From Chara braunii (taxonomy: Eukaryota; Streptophyta; Charophyceae; Charales; Characeae): 44,738 nucleotides of DNA. Location: NCBI GenBank assembly GCA_003427395.1, contig BFEA01000611.1:11195-55932 (forward strand), read 5' to 3'. The first letter of the stretch is position 1, and the number at the start of each line of letters is the position of its first letter. The notes under the pieces were generated by a model that did no database searches, was not told the DNA's origin, and saw nothing but the letters and a program-made list of their open reading frames with translations. A program made the translations under genes and the position numbers. Of this stretch, positions 1 through 10,781 are shown one piece after another.

Positions 1-1020
1 TATATAGATAAAATGGGGCAATGGCTTAAGGGTCGAATGGAAGAGCATATGATCGCATGGTGCACTGTCATTAGGGAACCAAAAAGGAGAAGCAAGTAGA
101 AGTAGTATTTGCTTCTCCTGTGGTGGACGATGACTCTTCTTCAGCAAGTTACCCAAACGATTTCCCTAAGCGAGTCCTGTGTTTTGCCTTGCTCTGTGAC
201 AGGTGTCGAGGAAGGTGTAAGGGGAGGATGTCCGCCAGGAGGGTGGACGCACCGAGTTACAGCCTCCTGTCCGTGCAGTGAACCCACCCACACACACGGA
301 ACACGCAAGCACAGGACCCACAGCCTCGACCACACACACAGGGAGGTATCGATCGGGATCGGTGCTAGGTTGCCAGCAACAGGGTGCACCGTACTTGAAC
401 TCATGTTCCGGAGGTCCCCAAGGCGCCCTGCCGGGAGGCGTTTATCGCACCCTATCACTTGCAACCGAAGAAGACTGTCATAGGCCTGCTAGGAGAGCGA
501 CGAACCCTAGCATCCCCTCCCCTATCTCTTCCCACTGAGCCCACCCCTTGGCCCCCACCATCCCCCTATGACACCGCCAACCCGAGAGGGGGGGCGCAAG
601 CGATGCTCTCCAACAGCCCTCGTGGAGGAATGCTGGGTGGCATGCCCAGAGGGGAAGCCTCCAATGTGGCAGCCACAATGGTTGAATCCCACAATTTGGA
701 GCTATATCTTGACACCCCTGCAACCCTTGTGCATGGCCAGGTTTCGAGCATCGAATGTTGCGCAGTGTACAGTCGGCCGAATGCACAGGGCACAGGTACG
801 AAGATTTGAGCATGCACCCTTATACCACAATGTGCATTCGACACCAGTGCTCTACACACTGAGTCAAGGCTGCTGTGTGGTACTTACTACACATCACAAT
901 AGTGAAAGATGTATACACCTTTACACAGAAATGCTGCACTTTGTGCAACCATCGCCTGTCTGTCCTATTTCTTCTCAAGTGGTATATATTAGCTTTAGAA
1001 GTTCATGGGTGGAAAACTAA
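1..1020. other. Gene-free stretch, no recognised content
   Basis: No convincing coding region is visible. Overlapping short open frames occur on both strands with no recognisable domain, low-complexity composition (CA-rich around 280-345) and no splice or start context that favours one of them. I see nothing I can name here. Confidence 0.5.
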
Positions 1021-1390
1021 GTAAAGAAAGAGCGGTTGATCATCATGGATACAGAGTAAAGATGAGTGGGAAACTAAGTAAAGATGAGTAAGTGGATCCG
1101 CATATGGGCGATCAACACGATCATACATTTAAGAACAGACAATCGAAAAGTTGCATCTAGAAATGAAATTTCCAAGACTTCCTATAGGTATTACCTTTGT
1201 TGGCTTACACGAGCACTATAGCGGGGGCTCACTATGTGGACAGAGTAAATTGTTAATTTCGCTTAAAGAGGGAAAAACAGATTGTTACTTTTGCTTAAAA
1301 AGGGAAAAGTAATCTTATATGAGATATTCTTCCTTGTAGAAAAAAAACAACATCATTTGACTTCATTATGGGCATGGATTGGGATGAAGA

Positions 1391-1484
1391 ATTTTTATTT
1401 TTTTTATCTTTTCTTAAGCACCTGAGGAGCGGCTCCATCTATTGGTGGGGGGCAGCACCTGCTGGAAAACGGGTCCAGCGTCCC
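1391..1484 (-). mobile_element. SINE-like retroposon copy, minus strand (head part only)
   Basis: Read on the minus strand it starts GGGACGCTGGACCCG, continues with a TTCCAGCAGGTGC motif and CCCCACCAATAGATGGAGCC, and ends in an A-rich tail (T-rich at 1391-1408 on the plus strand). It matches the copies near 2482, 13942, 31799 and 39141. It lacks the second hairpin (GCTAG...CTAGC) seen in the 13942 copy, so it is internally deleted or belongs to a shorter subfamily. A weak GAAGAA direct repeat is present on both sides; I do not rely on it. Confidence 0.65.
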
Positions 1485-2481
1485 ATATCTAGAAGAAATT
1501 TGGAGCACGTCAGGAAATGGGAGCGGGAGACTCCTGCCAGCATTGAGTACTTTAGAAACCAGGGGATCGACTGAGCAGGAGTTTTGAAAAAGGAAAAAGA
1601 ACCTCTTCGCCTTGAACCAGGCGCCAGATGAACTAGACCCAGATATTAAGTTCAGGGAAAAGATAATGAAACTCAAATGCCACCAACGTGAGTACCGATC
1701 AACAAAGCGCTATCGTGATTTGGTCAGAACTTATCATCATCAATCTATTGAACAGGTTTGCCTTCTTTCCATTTCTTTGTATTGAGAAGCACGAAGCTGA
1801 ACAAAATCTTAGCGGTTGTAGTCAAGCTAAGATCTAAAGAAGATTCACATAATTTCCTTTTTTTAGATAAAGGTTCTTTCTTCAAGAATATGAGGATGCG
1901 TAAGAAGAACTGAATGGTGGAAGTGAAAGATCATCAAGCACAATATTAAAATAATACTTGGAAGCAAGATTCCGAAGGGACCGATTTTTGCAATAGCTTA
2001 AAGATAAAGGTGAATAGTTTTTCTCCCTATGGTGCACCGCATCTATTTGTGAAAGAAAAGAAGGATAACATAGATTTTGTATACAGATTGGGAGAGGTGA
2101 AATGGCCTTGAGAGGGGGAACAGGGAGAATCATTGAAGCGGGACTTTCACCTGCTCTTCAGAGACTGGTTTTCACTTCCACCAGGAGCCTCCCTCAGATC
2201 CCAAGAATGTTTTTCGAACCCTTTGCCCCCATCGGAGCTGGCATTGGTTGATATTCAATGGTATGCTGTGTAAAATGTCTGAGTTGGATGTTTTTGGAAG
2301 GCTGACCTCGTGATCAGCACAGGATAGTCAAGGGCCAACAAAATAGAATGGGGACTTGAGATACAGGATAGGGGATAGTGCTGCTAGTGTTATAGATAAA
2401 TCTAGCGGCCAAGATTGTTGGCTGAAGAGGCAGTTCACACCCCATTATCAAAATGTTACGAACTATGTTTTTGATTCATTA
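1485..2481. other. Gene-free stretch
   Basis: AT-rich sequence with no recognisable gene. Short open frames lack domain features. Nothing identifiable. Confidence 0.45.
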
Positions 2482-2621
2482 GGGACGCTGAACTCGGTTT
2501 TCAGCAGGTGCAGCTCCCCACCAATAGAATGGAGCTGGCTGCCAGACTGCTAGTGATGGATGCTTCTATCACCATCACAAGCAGCCTGGGCCTGTTTCAA
2601 AAAAAAAAAAAAAAAAAAAAA
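2482..2621 (+). mobile_element. SINE-like retroposon copy with poly(A) tail
   Basis: Begins GGGACGCTG, then a TTTTCAGCAGGTGCAGC segment, CTCCCCACCAATAG, a second imperfect hairpin (GCTAGTGATGGATGC...) and GTTTCAAAA running into about 24 A residues. The layout of two short stem-loops followed by an A tail matches the copy at 13942. It is more diverged there, with AATGGAGC for GATGGAGC, and the second hairpin is altered. No clean target duplication could be found. Confidence 0.65.
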
Positions 2622-3500
2622 GGAAGAACCCATAACGCAAACTCGTCATCTTCTAGATAAATTACGAGTATGTAAGTACTCCAGTAAAACCGATCTCAAG
2701 TCTGCCTATCAGCAGAGTGAGATGAGGTAGTCTCTCGAGATTTGAACAGTACGACATCCATGCACACGGTGTGGGCATTGTGAGCATATTGTAATGCTTT
2801 TTGGTCTTACGGATACGCACCTATAACCTTTCAAAAATCAATCTATGAGTTATTCATGACATGTCACTATTTTTTTTTGTTTCGTCTGTCTGGCAACACA
2901 CTAGAAGAGCATGAGACACACCTACGAATAATGCTTGAGGAATTCGAGGAACTATGTATTTCACATTAAATGTCATTATCCTAAGAAATAAAAAATTTTC
3001 AAAATCTTGAGACTTGTATCTCGAACGTATTGGGAGGCCAAATGCATTGCGGCCTAAAGAAAAAAAAAAGTTGCAATATAATATCTATAATTTGATGAAA
3101 TTTATTCAATAAAATTAAGAGTAAATATGACTAAATGATGTGAAAAATATTACTACATAAAAAACATAAATAATATTTATAAGTATTTTTCTTTTTTTTT
3201 GAAAATTTTCAATACTATTTTTTGAGAGGAAAGAAACAATGTATAGTCCAATATTATATTCATAATCTATTAGAGTATCAGATTGCTGTTGCAGAAGTGG
3301 AACAACATTTATTGCAAAATAAGTAACTTTGGCGTACATGCACTTCAGTTGACTGTATCATTAATTCAATCAAACCAAATTCTACATGTCTTATGGTTCT
3401 AATCATGTCGTTATAAGGCCCAAGGAACACACACTAATGCTAAGACTTGTGGCTACGAAGGAGGAGCCTGGAGCTTGAGTGGAAAACCCGAACAAAAACC
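2622..3500. other. AT-rich gene-free stretch
   Basis: Strongly AT-rich, with many stops in all frames. No gene, RNA or transposon signature recognised. Confidence 0.45.
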
Positions 3501-4135
3501 CAAAACTGAGGAAAAAACATACATAAACCCTAAGTAGTCGTTTTATCTGGGTTATCATTATGCATCCTAAAGAAATTAAAATTGGAGGTACAATACTCTC
3601 TAGCATGGATACATTTATTTTTGCAGGTAATACCTTATCTCTAAGTGCGCTATGAATTTTAAATTTATACATAAAAACAATTACGCTCATAATCTGATAG
3701 TAAAAAATAAAATTTATCATTACTTTTAAGTGCGCTAATAGCAACTATAATTTCTTAATTTATGTATTTATTTAAAAATAATTAAGCTGACAGCCTTATA
3801 ATAATACAAAACTGAGCAAAAAAAACATACATAAACCCAAAATAGTCATTTTATCTAGGTTATCATTATGCATCCTCATGGAATTAAAATAGGAGATACA
3901 GTACTCTCTAGCATGGATACATTTATTTGTGCAGGTAATACCTTATCTGAGTTATCTCGAAGTGCGCTATGAATTTTAAATTTATGTATAAAAACAATTA
4001 AGCTCATAATCTGATAGTAAAAGATAAAATCTATCATTACTTTACTTTTAACTGTGCTAATAGCAAGTTAGCAACTATGAATTTTTAATTTATGTATTTA
4101 CTTAAAAACAATTAACCTAACAGGCCGATAGTAAA
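3501..4135. repeat. Tandem duplication, about 306-bp unit, two copies
   Basis: Copy one starts CAAAACTGAG at 3501 and copy two starts with the same motif at 3807. Both contain TTATCATTATGCATCCT, TCTCTAGCATGGATACATTT, GCAGGTAATACCTTATCT and AGTGCGCTATGAATTTTAAA in the same order. The copies differ by scattered substitutions and small indels (for instance an extra GAGTTATC in copy two), so the duplication is old and not an assembly double. The unit shows no coding potential. Confidence 0.85.
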
Positions 4136-5020
4136 AATTAAAATGTATCATTATTTTTATATTAAAATAGAAGTATAATGAGAGAGATGCTTAAAAAAAA
4201 AAAAAAAAAAACTCCCAAGATAAAAGAATATAAAAATATGAAAACTCATAGACAAAACTACAATATATCATACTTGCGACCGCACCATGTGTCGTACCGT
4301 CCTGTGCGCCGCACGGCATGCGGCACGACCCCTGTTCATGCGTCATACCAGCGACAGTTCTCCTTTTTTTTGTTTGTTTTTGCTGTTTTTGTAGATACAA
4401 AAGAGTGCAACACCTAAGGAACTGATCTGACCCCTTTTTTTTTTTTGAGTGAATATTTTCCCCGTGCGCTGCACCGTGCGGGTCCGCTCATGCGCCAAAC
4501 GTGTGGAATTTTCCGCACAACGTCCGGTTGCATATATGCAAGATATGTAAAGGGTTGGATGTAGTGCAACTTTCCACGTGATTGTTTTGTTTCCGTCTAT
4601 ATGACAATTGCTCTTGTCTTTCTCCGAATTTCAAAAGCTTTGATAACAAGTGCTATTTTTGCAATCATTTGTTCAAGTATGTTTTTGATCGAGAGCTTAT
4701 TATGTGACACAAAGTGAGTGTTACCTATCTACTTCTTCGAAACCTATCTACTTCTTTGATACCTATCTACTTCTTCGAATACAATATCTTGAGTACCTAT
4801 GATAGTAACCATATCGGTGAGCCATAATATTTCAACATAAAATCAAACCCTTGTAAATTAGCAAAACCAAGTGCTCGAATTTTACAACACAAGGGCAATT
4901 GGTTCCATTGCTAAGTTCTTAAGGACCCCTTTTAATCACAATTGCTCCTTTCAAGAAACTTCTCACAAAGGAGGCAGTACGATGTAGGAGAAAGATGATA
5001 CTACTACACTAAAAAAATTA
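4136..5020. other. AT-rich gene-free stretch with a short minisatellite
   Basis: No gene is recognised. A motif ACCTATCTACTTCTTCGA recurs about three times at 4722-4785 with small variations. Homopolymer A and T tracts are common. Confidence 0.5.
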
Positions 5021-5028
5021 GAGTATTC

Positions 5029-5256
5029 TTTGACTCACTATACTATTGTCAAAATCGCAAATTCATTCTTACCATTTCTTTTCACAACTGTAGTCTTCCT
5101 CAACAGCTCTGCAGTTTTGAATTGTTCTGAATTACTTTGAATTGTTCTGAATTAAAGTACGCTTTGACTCACTATGCTATTGTGAAAATCGCAGATTCAT
5201 TCTTAGTATTTCTTAACATTTTTTTTCACAACTGTAGCCTTCCTTGACGACATAGC
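5029..5256. repeat. Diverged direct repeat, 133-bp offset
   Basis: CTTTGACTCACTAT begins at 5029 and again at 5162. The following sequence (CTATTGT.AAAATCGCA, ATTCATTCTTA, TTTTCACAACTGTAG.CTTCCT) is repeated in the same order. Between the two, TTGAATTGTTCTGAATTA is itself repeated. No coding content. Confidence 0.75.
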
Positions 5257-7099
5257 AATTTCAGATTATTCTGAAAAAAAGATCATCAAATTTTCCTGAA
5301 TGTTGTTCTAGGAAGGACTGTACATCAGCTGAGTTTACGTCCAAGCGGCTCTTGTCTCAAACCGCATCCACCCGGTGAGCGAGAACTATACACGGTGTTC
5401 GAAGCCTTATAGACTTGGAAGCATTACTTGTTAAACCACCCTGTACACCCAGGCCTAGAGGCACCATACTGTGCGCCAAGCTTTTTGGGACTGCCAGCGG
5501 TGCACTTTCTTTCTTTCTTGGCTGGCGCCGCCAGCCATTGTGGTCCGGTAGGACGAGCCTTTGAAAATTCCGTAGGCAAAGAGTTGCATTTTCAGCAAGG
5601 CTGGGGCCGTGTACTGGCGGTTTTAAGCATAGATTTTAAGGGCGGAAAAGTTGGGAAAACTCAACCCAAATTCTATGACAAGTTTACATGGTCGTCAATT
5701 AGAGGCATACATATAATTTGCATTTTGAATTAATTTCGAATTGCAAATTATCAAAGGCCAATGCCACGTTAAAGACAACGCACGATCTAACAAATCTGGC
5801 TTCTTTGGATTTAACTTCTTGAGGATTGCAAAGCTAGGGTGCATTGTCGGGTCAAAGAGGTATGTGGTCGGCTCACCTCTCAACTGTTTCACAGATTTGG
5901 GAGGAGCAGACTAATTAGAAATGGAAAAAAAGGAGGAAGAGAGGGAGAGGAAGAGGCTCGAATTCAATCCACCAGTGCCCTTGTCACAAGTAGGGCTTGC
6001 GCCGGTGCTAAGGGGGTCGTGGACCGATCTGGTGTGCCCAACGGAATAAGCTATCGGCCCCTCGTTGGCATGACCCCCTGACTATTCAACTATCCACAGG
6101 CAGTTGTGTGCCCTTTCCTCAGGCAACTAGACGAACAAAACAAGGAGAAAGAGAAGGGCAGAAACATTGAGGCATCCAGCCCATGTGGCCTGCCAGTACA
6201 CACACATACAACTGTTAATGTAACAAATATTGAGCTTCAATTTTAATAACATAATTAATATTGGAGAGAAAGAGAGATGTTTTCTCATGTTCGCTATACA
6301 CAGCTCTTAGAGTGTGTGTGGGTGGGGTCCTGGCTGGTGCAAAAAGGAGGAGGAAACATTAAGTCGGCGAGGAAAGAAGACGATGGAAGAAGACAAGGAA
6401 TAATTTAACCTTTTTGAAGGTCTTTTTCTCAACAACAAAGAAAAGCCTCACTGAAAGTGAAGGAACAATAACAATGCAGAAGTAAGGAAGAAGAACAAAG
6501 CCAGAAAAAATGAAGACGAACAGAGAAAAGAGAAAAGGCAAAGAACAATTTACCTCTTTCTCAAAAAGATAAGAAGTCCCGACATAGACAGAGTTGATTT
6601 GAGGCTTGCTTTTGATTCGCAGCCATGGCTGACCATAATTAACTTCCTCCTCATGTATTGGAAGAAGATTTTTTATTTTTTATTTTTTTTTTTTGACAAA
6701 CACACCCGAAGAACAAAAGGGAATACAAAAATTAAACTTCCCTTTTCAAATTTTCCCTCAAAAGGGAGGCAAAAATAATCTCTTTTTCAAAGCTCTCCTA
6801 AAAAAGATGAAAAGTCCAAATAGAGACAGAGTTAACCGTTGCTTTCACTTTGCCGCCAGGGATGACCCTCGTATCCTCCATCTCACATGTACCATCGCAC
6901 AATCTTTCAGTAGTTTTTTAAATCCATACACAACTCCGAGGCAGCGAAGTTCTGCACTTCAGGAAACAAGTGTCACATCTATCGTATGCATCTGTTAGCT
7001 GTGGAGACACTATGGGCTATACAAATTTCTCACAGTAATATCACAAAAGACTGAACAACGACGAAGACCTTCACTGCTACATTCAACCGGAGATAGGGT
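5257..7099. other. Gene-free stretch with a weak internal duplication
   Basis: No supported gene. Sequence around 6538-6650 (AAGAACAA..., CTCAAAAAGAT.AGAAGTCC, AGACAGAGTT) reappears in diverged form at about 6708-6850, so a segment of roughly 110 bp seems to be duplicated. Otherwise I see nothing to name. Confidence 0.4.
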
Positions 7100-7287
7100 G
7101 CAGCGCCTGACAAAGCACCGCGCGTCCTGTGGTGCCAGCGCACCCTCGACGGCCCTTGAAAATCTGGAGCTGCGGGTACCTCTCACGCCCGGCCGTACTC
7201 ATAACCGCAAACTGTGGTGGACGCTCGCAGCGATACTGATGTATCATTCATCGGACTTGGGTATAGGGCGGAAGACTAATCGAACCG

Positions 7288-7320
<33 letters not shown>

Positions 7321-7330
7321 CGATAGCTGG
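7100..7330 (+). pseudogene. Scrambled fragment of 25S/28S rRNA (two blocks in non-native order)
   Basis: Two conserved blocks of nuclear large-subunit rRNA are recognisable. The first (about 7113-7210) has GGCCCTTGAAAATC and CACGCCCGGCCGTACTCATA, which belong to the middle of the molecule. The second (about 7211-7330) has GCTCGCAGCGATACTG, GACTTGGGTATAGGG, AGACTAATCGAACCGTC and TAGTAGCTGGTTCCCTCC, which in normal 25S rRNA lies nearer the 5' end. The order here is therefore permuted and the two blocks are fused directly. Several substitutions are present, such as CACGATAGC for CAGGATAGC. It is a non-functional nuclear insertion, not a working rDNA unit. Confidence 0.85.
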
Positions 7331-7410
7331 AGCTGTAAGATTAGAAATAAGAGCTTGAGCTGTAAGATTAGAAATAAGAACTTGAGCTGTAAGATTAGAA
7401 ATAAGAACTT
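7330..7410 (+). repeat. Minisatellite, 27-bp unit, three copies
   Basis: The unit GAGCTGTAAGATTAGAAATA followed by AGA(G/A)CTT is repeated three times without a gap. It starts on the last bases of the rRNA-derived fragment, whose GCTGGAGCT end resembles the start of the unit. Confidence 0.9.
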
Positions 7411-7505
7411 CACTGCACAACATTAAAGTCTGCAACATACAGCTGCGGGGTACCGGCTACGTGTTACTCAAACACTAGAGGAAAACAGCTGCAGCTGGCT
7501 TCTAC

Positions 7506-7589
7506 AAACTGACAAATTAATTTAGAAGTCATCTTTCCACATAGACTAAACTGACAAATTAATTTAGAAGTGATCCTTCCACATAGACT
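7506..7589. repeat. Tandem duplication, 42-bp unit, two copies
   Basis: Unit begins AAACTGACAAATTAATTTAG and ends TTCCACATAGACT. The two copies differ at only two positions. Confidence 0.9.
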
Positions 7590-8735
7590 TCCCAATGGTA
7601 CTGTTTACGCCTTCTGATGTTCCACTAGGCCGACAATTGCATGATCTCAGACATCTTCCGCTGCTTTCATGTTCCAGCACTAGGCTGGAGGGAGCATCCA
7701 ATGCGTACGCATTTACAGGATCGGCCCTGTCGGTGGACGGACAGGCAAAACCTAAAGCACTTCCCTGTCTGCCAATCTGTATCTGCTCTGTATCTGTGCA
7801 TAGATTCAGCTTGCCCGTCCCCAGCTGTGATTCACATGTCCGACAGTAATACAAGAGTCACAGAAACGAGGGCCGCTCCACCACTCTGTAAATGTTAAAA
7901 AGGGACATCAACAGCGAGTGTATTTTTTCCATCTTCTCCCTGAAGATGCTCTCTCTCCATTTCATGCACATTTGGGGAGCAGTGCAGTGATACCCGAAGG
8001 GTCGCAGCTGACAGAAATGACCGACAACAGAGTGCAAGGCGCAAGAATGACGGATTCCGATATATGAATTACACGGTCAAGCATGTGAAAGAAAATAATT
8101 TATTACACCACAGACTTGTATCAGTGAGCTGAAGTACATCCATGTTTGACTACTTATTCATCTCCCTGCCTCAGAAATTCAGGTGCACAGGTTTCCCCTT
8201 ATCACAGTTTGACAGGCACCGATCGCCGAACCAGCAGCACGGTAGCACCCATCATGGTACAAAACTGCCTTCAACTGGCAATCGGATGGCGTCTCTATCG
8301 CAACTGGAGATGGCTCTGTAACTGAGGGGCTATCCCCAACCGATAGGCTTTACAAACTAGTACCCAGCACAATCTGCAGAAAAAGGAAACAACTGCAGAT
8401 CCCTGGACGGGATCTCCTCGGGCTGATGGGGGTTCTGCCTGCTCCGTTGCCATCCTCAGGACATAGGCTTAAACGTTAAAGTCGTGAACAGCGATTGATG
8501 GCTGGTGATAATGACTACATCTACATGCAAACCTAAATAAGATCTGTGTACAGTGTGTCGCAAATTATCAATGAAAATGAAATGAGCTGTATCTCTAAAG
8601 CCCAAACTCCAAACGGTCATGTTACGCATTACCCATGCGTGATGACACCACACGGGTGTCTACAAGGTCTGTGCAGTACACAATTACAAAGACTGACTTT
8701 TCAAACTTTGAAGTTTAAACTCTCAACTCCAAATT
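7590..8735. other. Gene-free stretch
   Basis: Mixed-composition sequence with only short overlapping frames. No recognisable domain, RNA or transposon ends. Confidence 0.4.
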
Positions 8736-8864
8736 ATTATTCACTCACTGCACCGAGTCCCGCTCTACAGTAATATCCATTATTCACCCACTGCACCGAG
8801 TCCCGCTCTACAGTAATATCCATTATTCACCCACTGCGCCGAGTCCCGCTCTACAGTAATATCC
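8736..8864. repeat. Minisatellite, 43-bp unit, three copies
   Basis: Unit starts ATTATTCACCCACTGC and ends CTCTACAGTAATATCC. The three copies follow each other exactly and differ at one or two sites. Each copy can pair weakly but shows no clear hairpin. Confidence 0.95.
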
Positions 8865-9987
8865 ACAAAGTTGGAACTGAAGTTGGGACATGGAACTCCA
8901 GAAGACTATATAACTCATTCTGTGAACCTGCCGCCGCGGACCACACTGCGCCATGCCAACACGTCTGCTCGAATGGAATACAAACTTTGAAGTTGACCTG
9001 TTAAAGGCTTTCAAAAAATTTCAATCCCTCAAGAGATTCAACTATGCGACAAATAAACCAGTCGTACAAAATGTCAAAATCCACCTCACAGACGCCCGCA
9101 GCTTCTGTTTTCAACCCTACCAATTTGGAATTTAAACTTTGAACTTCAAAAAACTGTGAAGAATTCATCTAACAGCTTGAATGGCACTACAGCGACTACA
9201 CGGATCTACCCCCAACCATGTGGCGGAACGGTACAAGCATGTAGCTATTGATAGGCACACACGAGTTCAAAATCCTGCCGGAGCAAAAAATGAACCCAAT
9301 CATGTTGGGGGCTAGCCCCCCTTCTGTTAAGGAAATAAATAATAGCAAATGTCCAAAAGGGTCAATCCGGAGCCTAATCAGATAGACCTCAATCGTTGAA
9401 GTCTTATCATTACTAACCTGTCTCCTCCACAAGATTTGCGTGGCGGTCCGTCAAACATCAAACTAGTCACTCTCTAATCTATCACCAACTAGATACTGCA
9501 GCCGATTTCCGTAAACTGCTGAATCTCAATGGACCGTTGAATCCATCTGCTCGACACCATAACGGGCTGCAGGACGTGGGAATCCTCTCCCAAGCCTGCT
9601 CAACGGTCACCGTCCGACCACCATAGCCACTGGGATCTTCCATTATGAACGACTGTTCTACCAGTTTGAATCTTTCAATTCATTTCCGAAAACCAGCGAA
9701 AGAAAAATTGGCCGTGAAATTGAGTGAATCTCTAAGCATGAATTTGATCAGAGACCACAGTTTATTGCTCCCCTCCAACCTTACCAAGCTCGGACCGACC
9801 ACGACGGATTCCTTCCCTCCCACTTGCACAAGTCCACCACTGTTTGGACTTCCACTAGCAGTCTTCTGCCTCTGTCACTTTCTGCCCACAGCGCAGCTTT
9901 CCTGCTTGCCTGATGCACTCTAACACATACCGCCAGGTAACAGTTGAAATCAGACTTGTCTTCGACTTCACTTGCAACAAGCATACA
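8865..9987. other. Gene-free stretch
   Basis: No supported gene. Short frames exist on both strands without recognisable features. Confidence 0.4.
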
Positions 9988-10057
9988 TAGCGGCTATGGC
10001 CGCTCGCCCTCTTCCGCCTCGCTAGCGGCTATGGCCGCTTGCCCTCTTCCACCTTCG
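9988..10057. repeat. Tandem duplication, 35-bp unit, two copies
   Basis: TAGCGGCTATGGCCGCTCGC followed by CCTCTTCC begins at 9988 and again at 10023. The unit itself contains the palindrome AGCGGCTATGGCCGCT. Confidence 0.9.
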
Positions 10058-10781
10058 GGCTTCTTACCGACCACCAGCGAACTTAACGCACAAGGCACTC
10101 GTGCAGCGCTTCCACATAGTTCCCCAGATAATAAGTGAATGACTGATCGCTGCCTCTTTATTTATACTGTTTCGTTTGGTGGTCTGGGTCTGCCGATGTC
10201 CCAGACCCTCAAGATGTGCAGTCCCACTCTGGCACTTGCTGCAAAAACGGACTGGACTGGGACTTGACCTTTCAGAGATCGACGGACTAAGGTCAAGTCG
10301 ACTCTTCGAGGACTGTTCTAGCCACGACGTAGTGACCCTTCAGAGGACTTACAGACGACCCTCAGGACTCCTAAACAGCTAACCTACGGATCAAGTCCAC
10401 ACCACCCAAGCTACACGCACAAAACATTTCTACACGGTTTTAGGGACAGGTCGCGGGTTCAAAACACATAGGGTCAATGGGCAACTATACAGTGGGCTGG
10501 GGAATGTATGGGGATCGAGTCTTGGTGTCTGCAATATTGTGCGATCTGGGTGAAACCTTTTCACAGTCGGTGCAGTACTGATGTGCACATGGATTCGTGC
10601 AAAACTAACTAGCGTCCTCCCCTTGGTGCTTTAAGCCATCAGAGAAGCGTGGTAACAAACCCATAACTGCGGTGAGTCTTGCGGCAATGCCAGCATCTGA
10701 CCCTCTTGCCGCGCGCTGTGTTCGTTCTCCATGTTAGACCTGAGTTTCCTGACACTCTTGGGGGCATTCCCCCTACGTTCG
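10058..10781. other. Presumed 3' flank of the glycosyltransferase-like gene
   Basis: This is downstream of the minus-strand gene that ends at 10782. It holds no second gene I can support. A short minus-strand frame overlapping the gene end in another phase is judged to be a shadow. Confidence 0.4.

Noticed and set aside
8736-8864. Regularly spaced repeats that could suggest a CRISPR array
   Set aside because: The 43-bp units follow each other with no spacers, and the genome is eukaryotic. It is a minisatellite. The same applies to 7330-7410 and 42231-42338.
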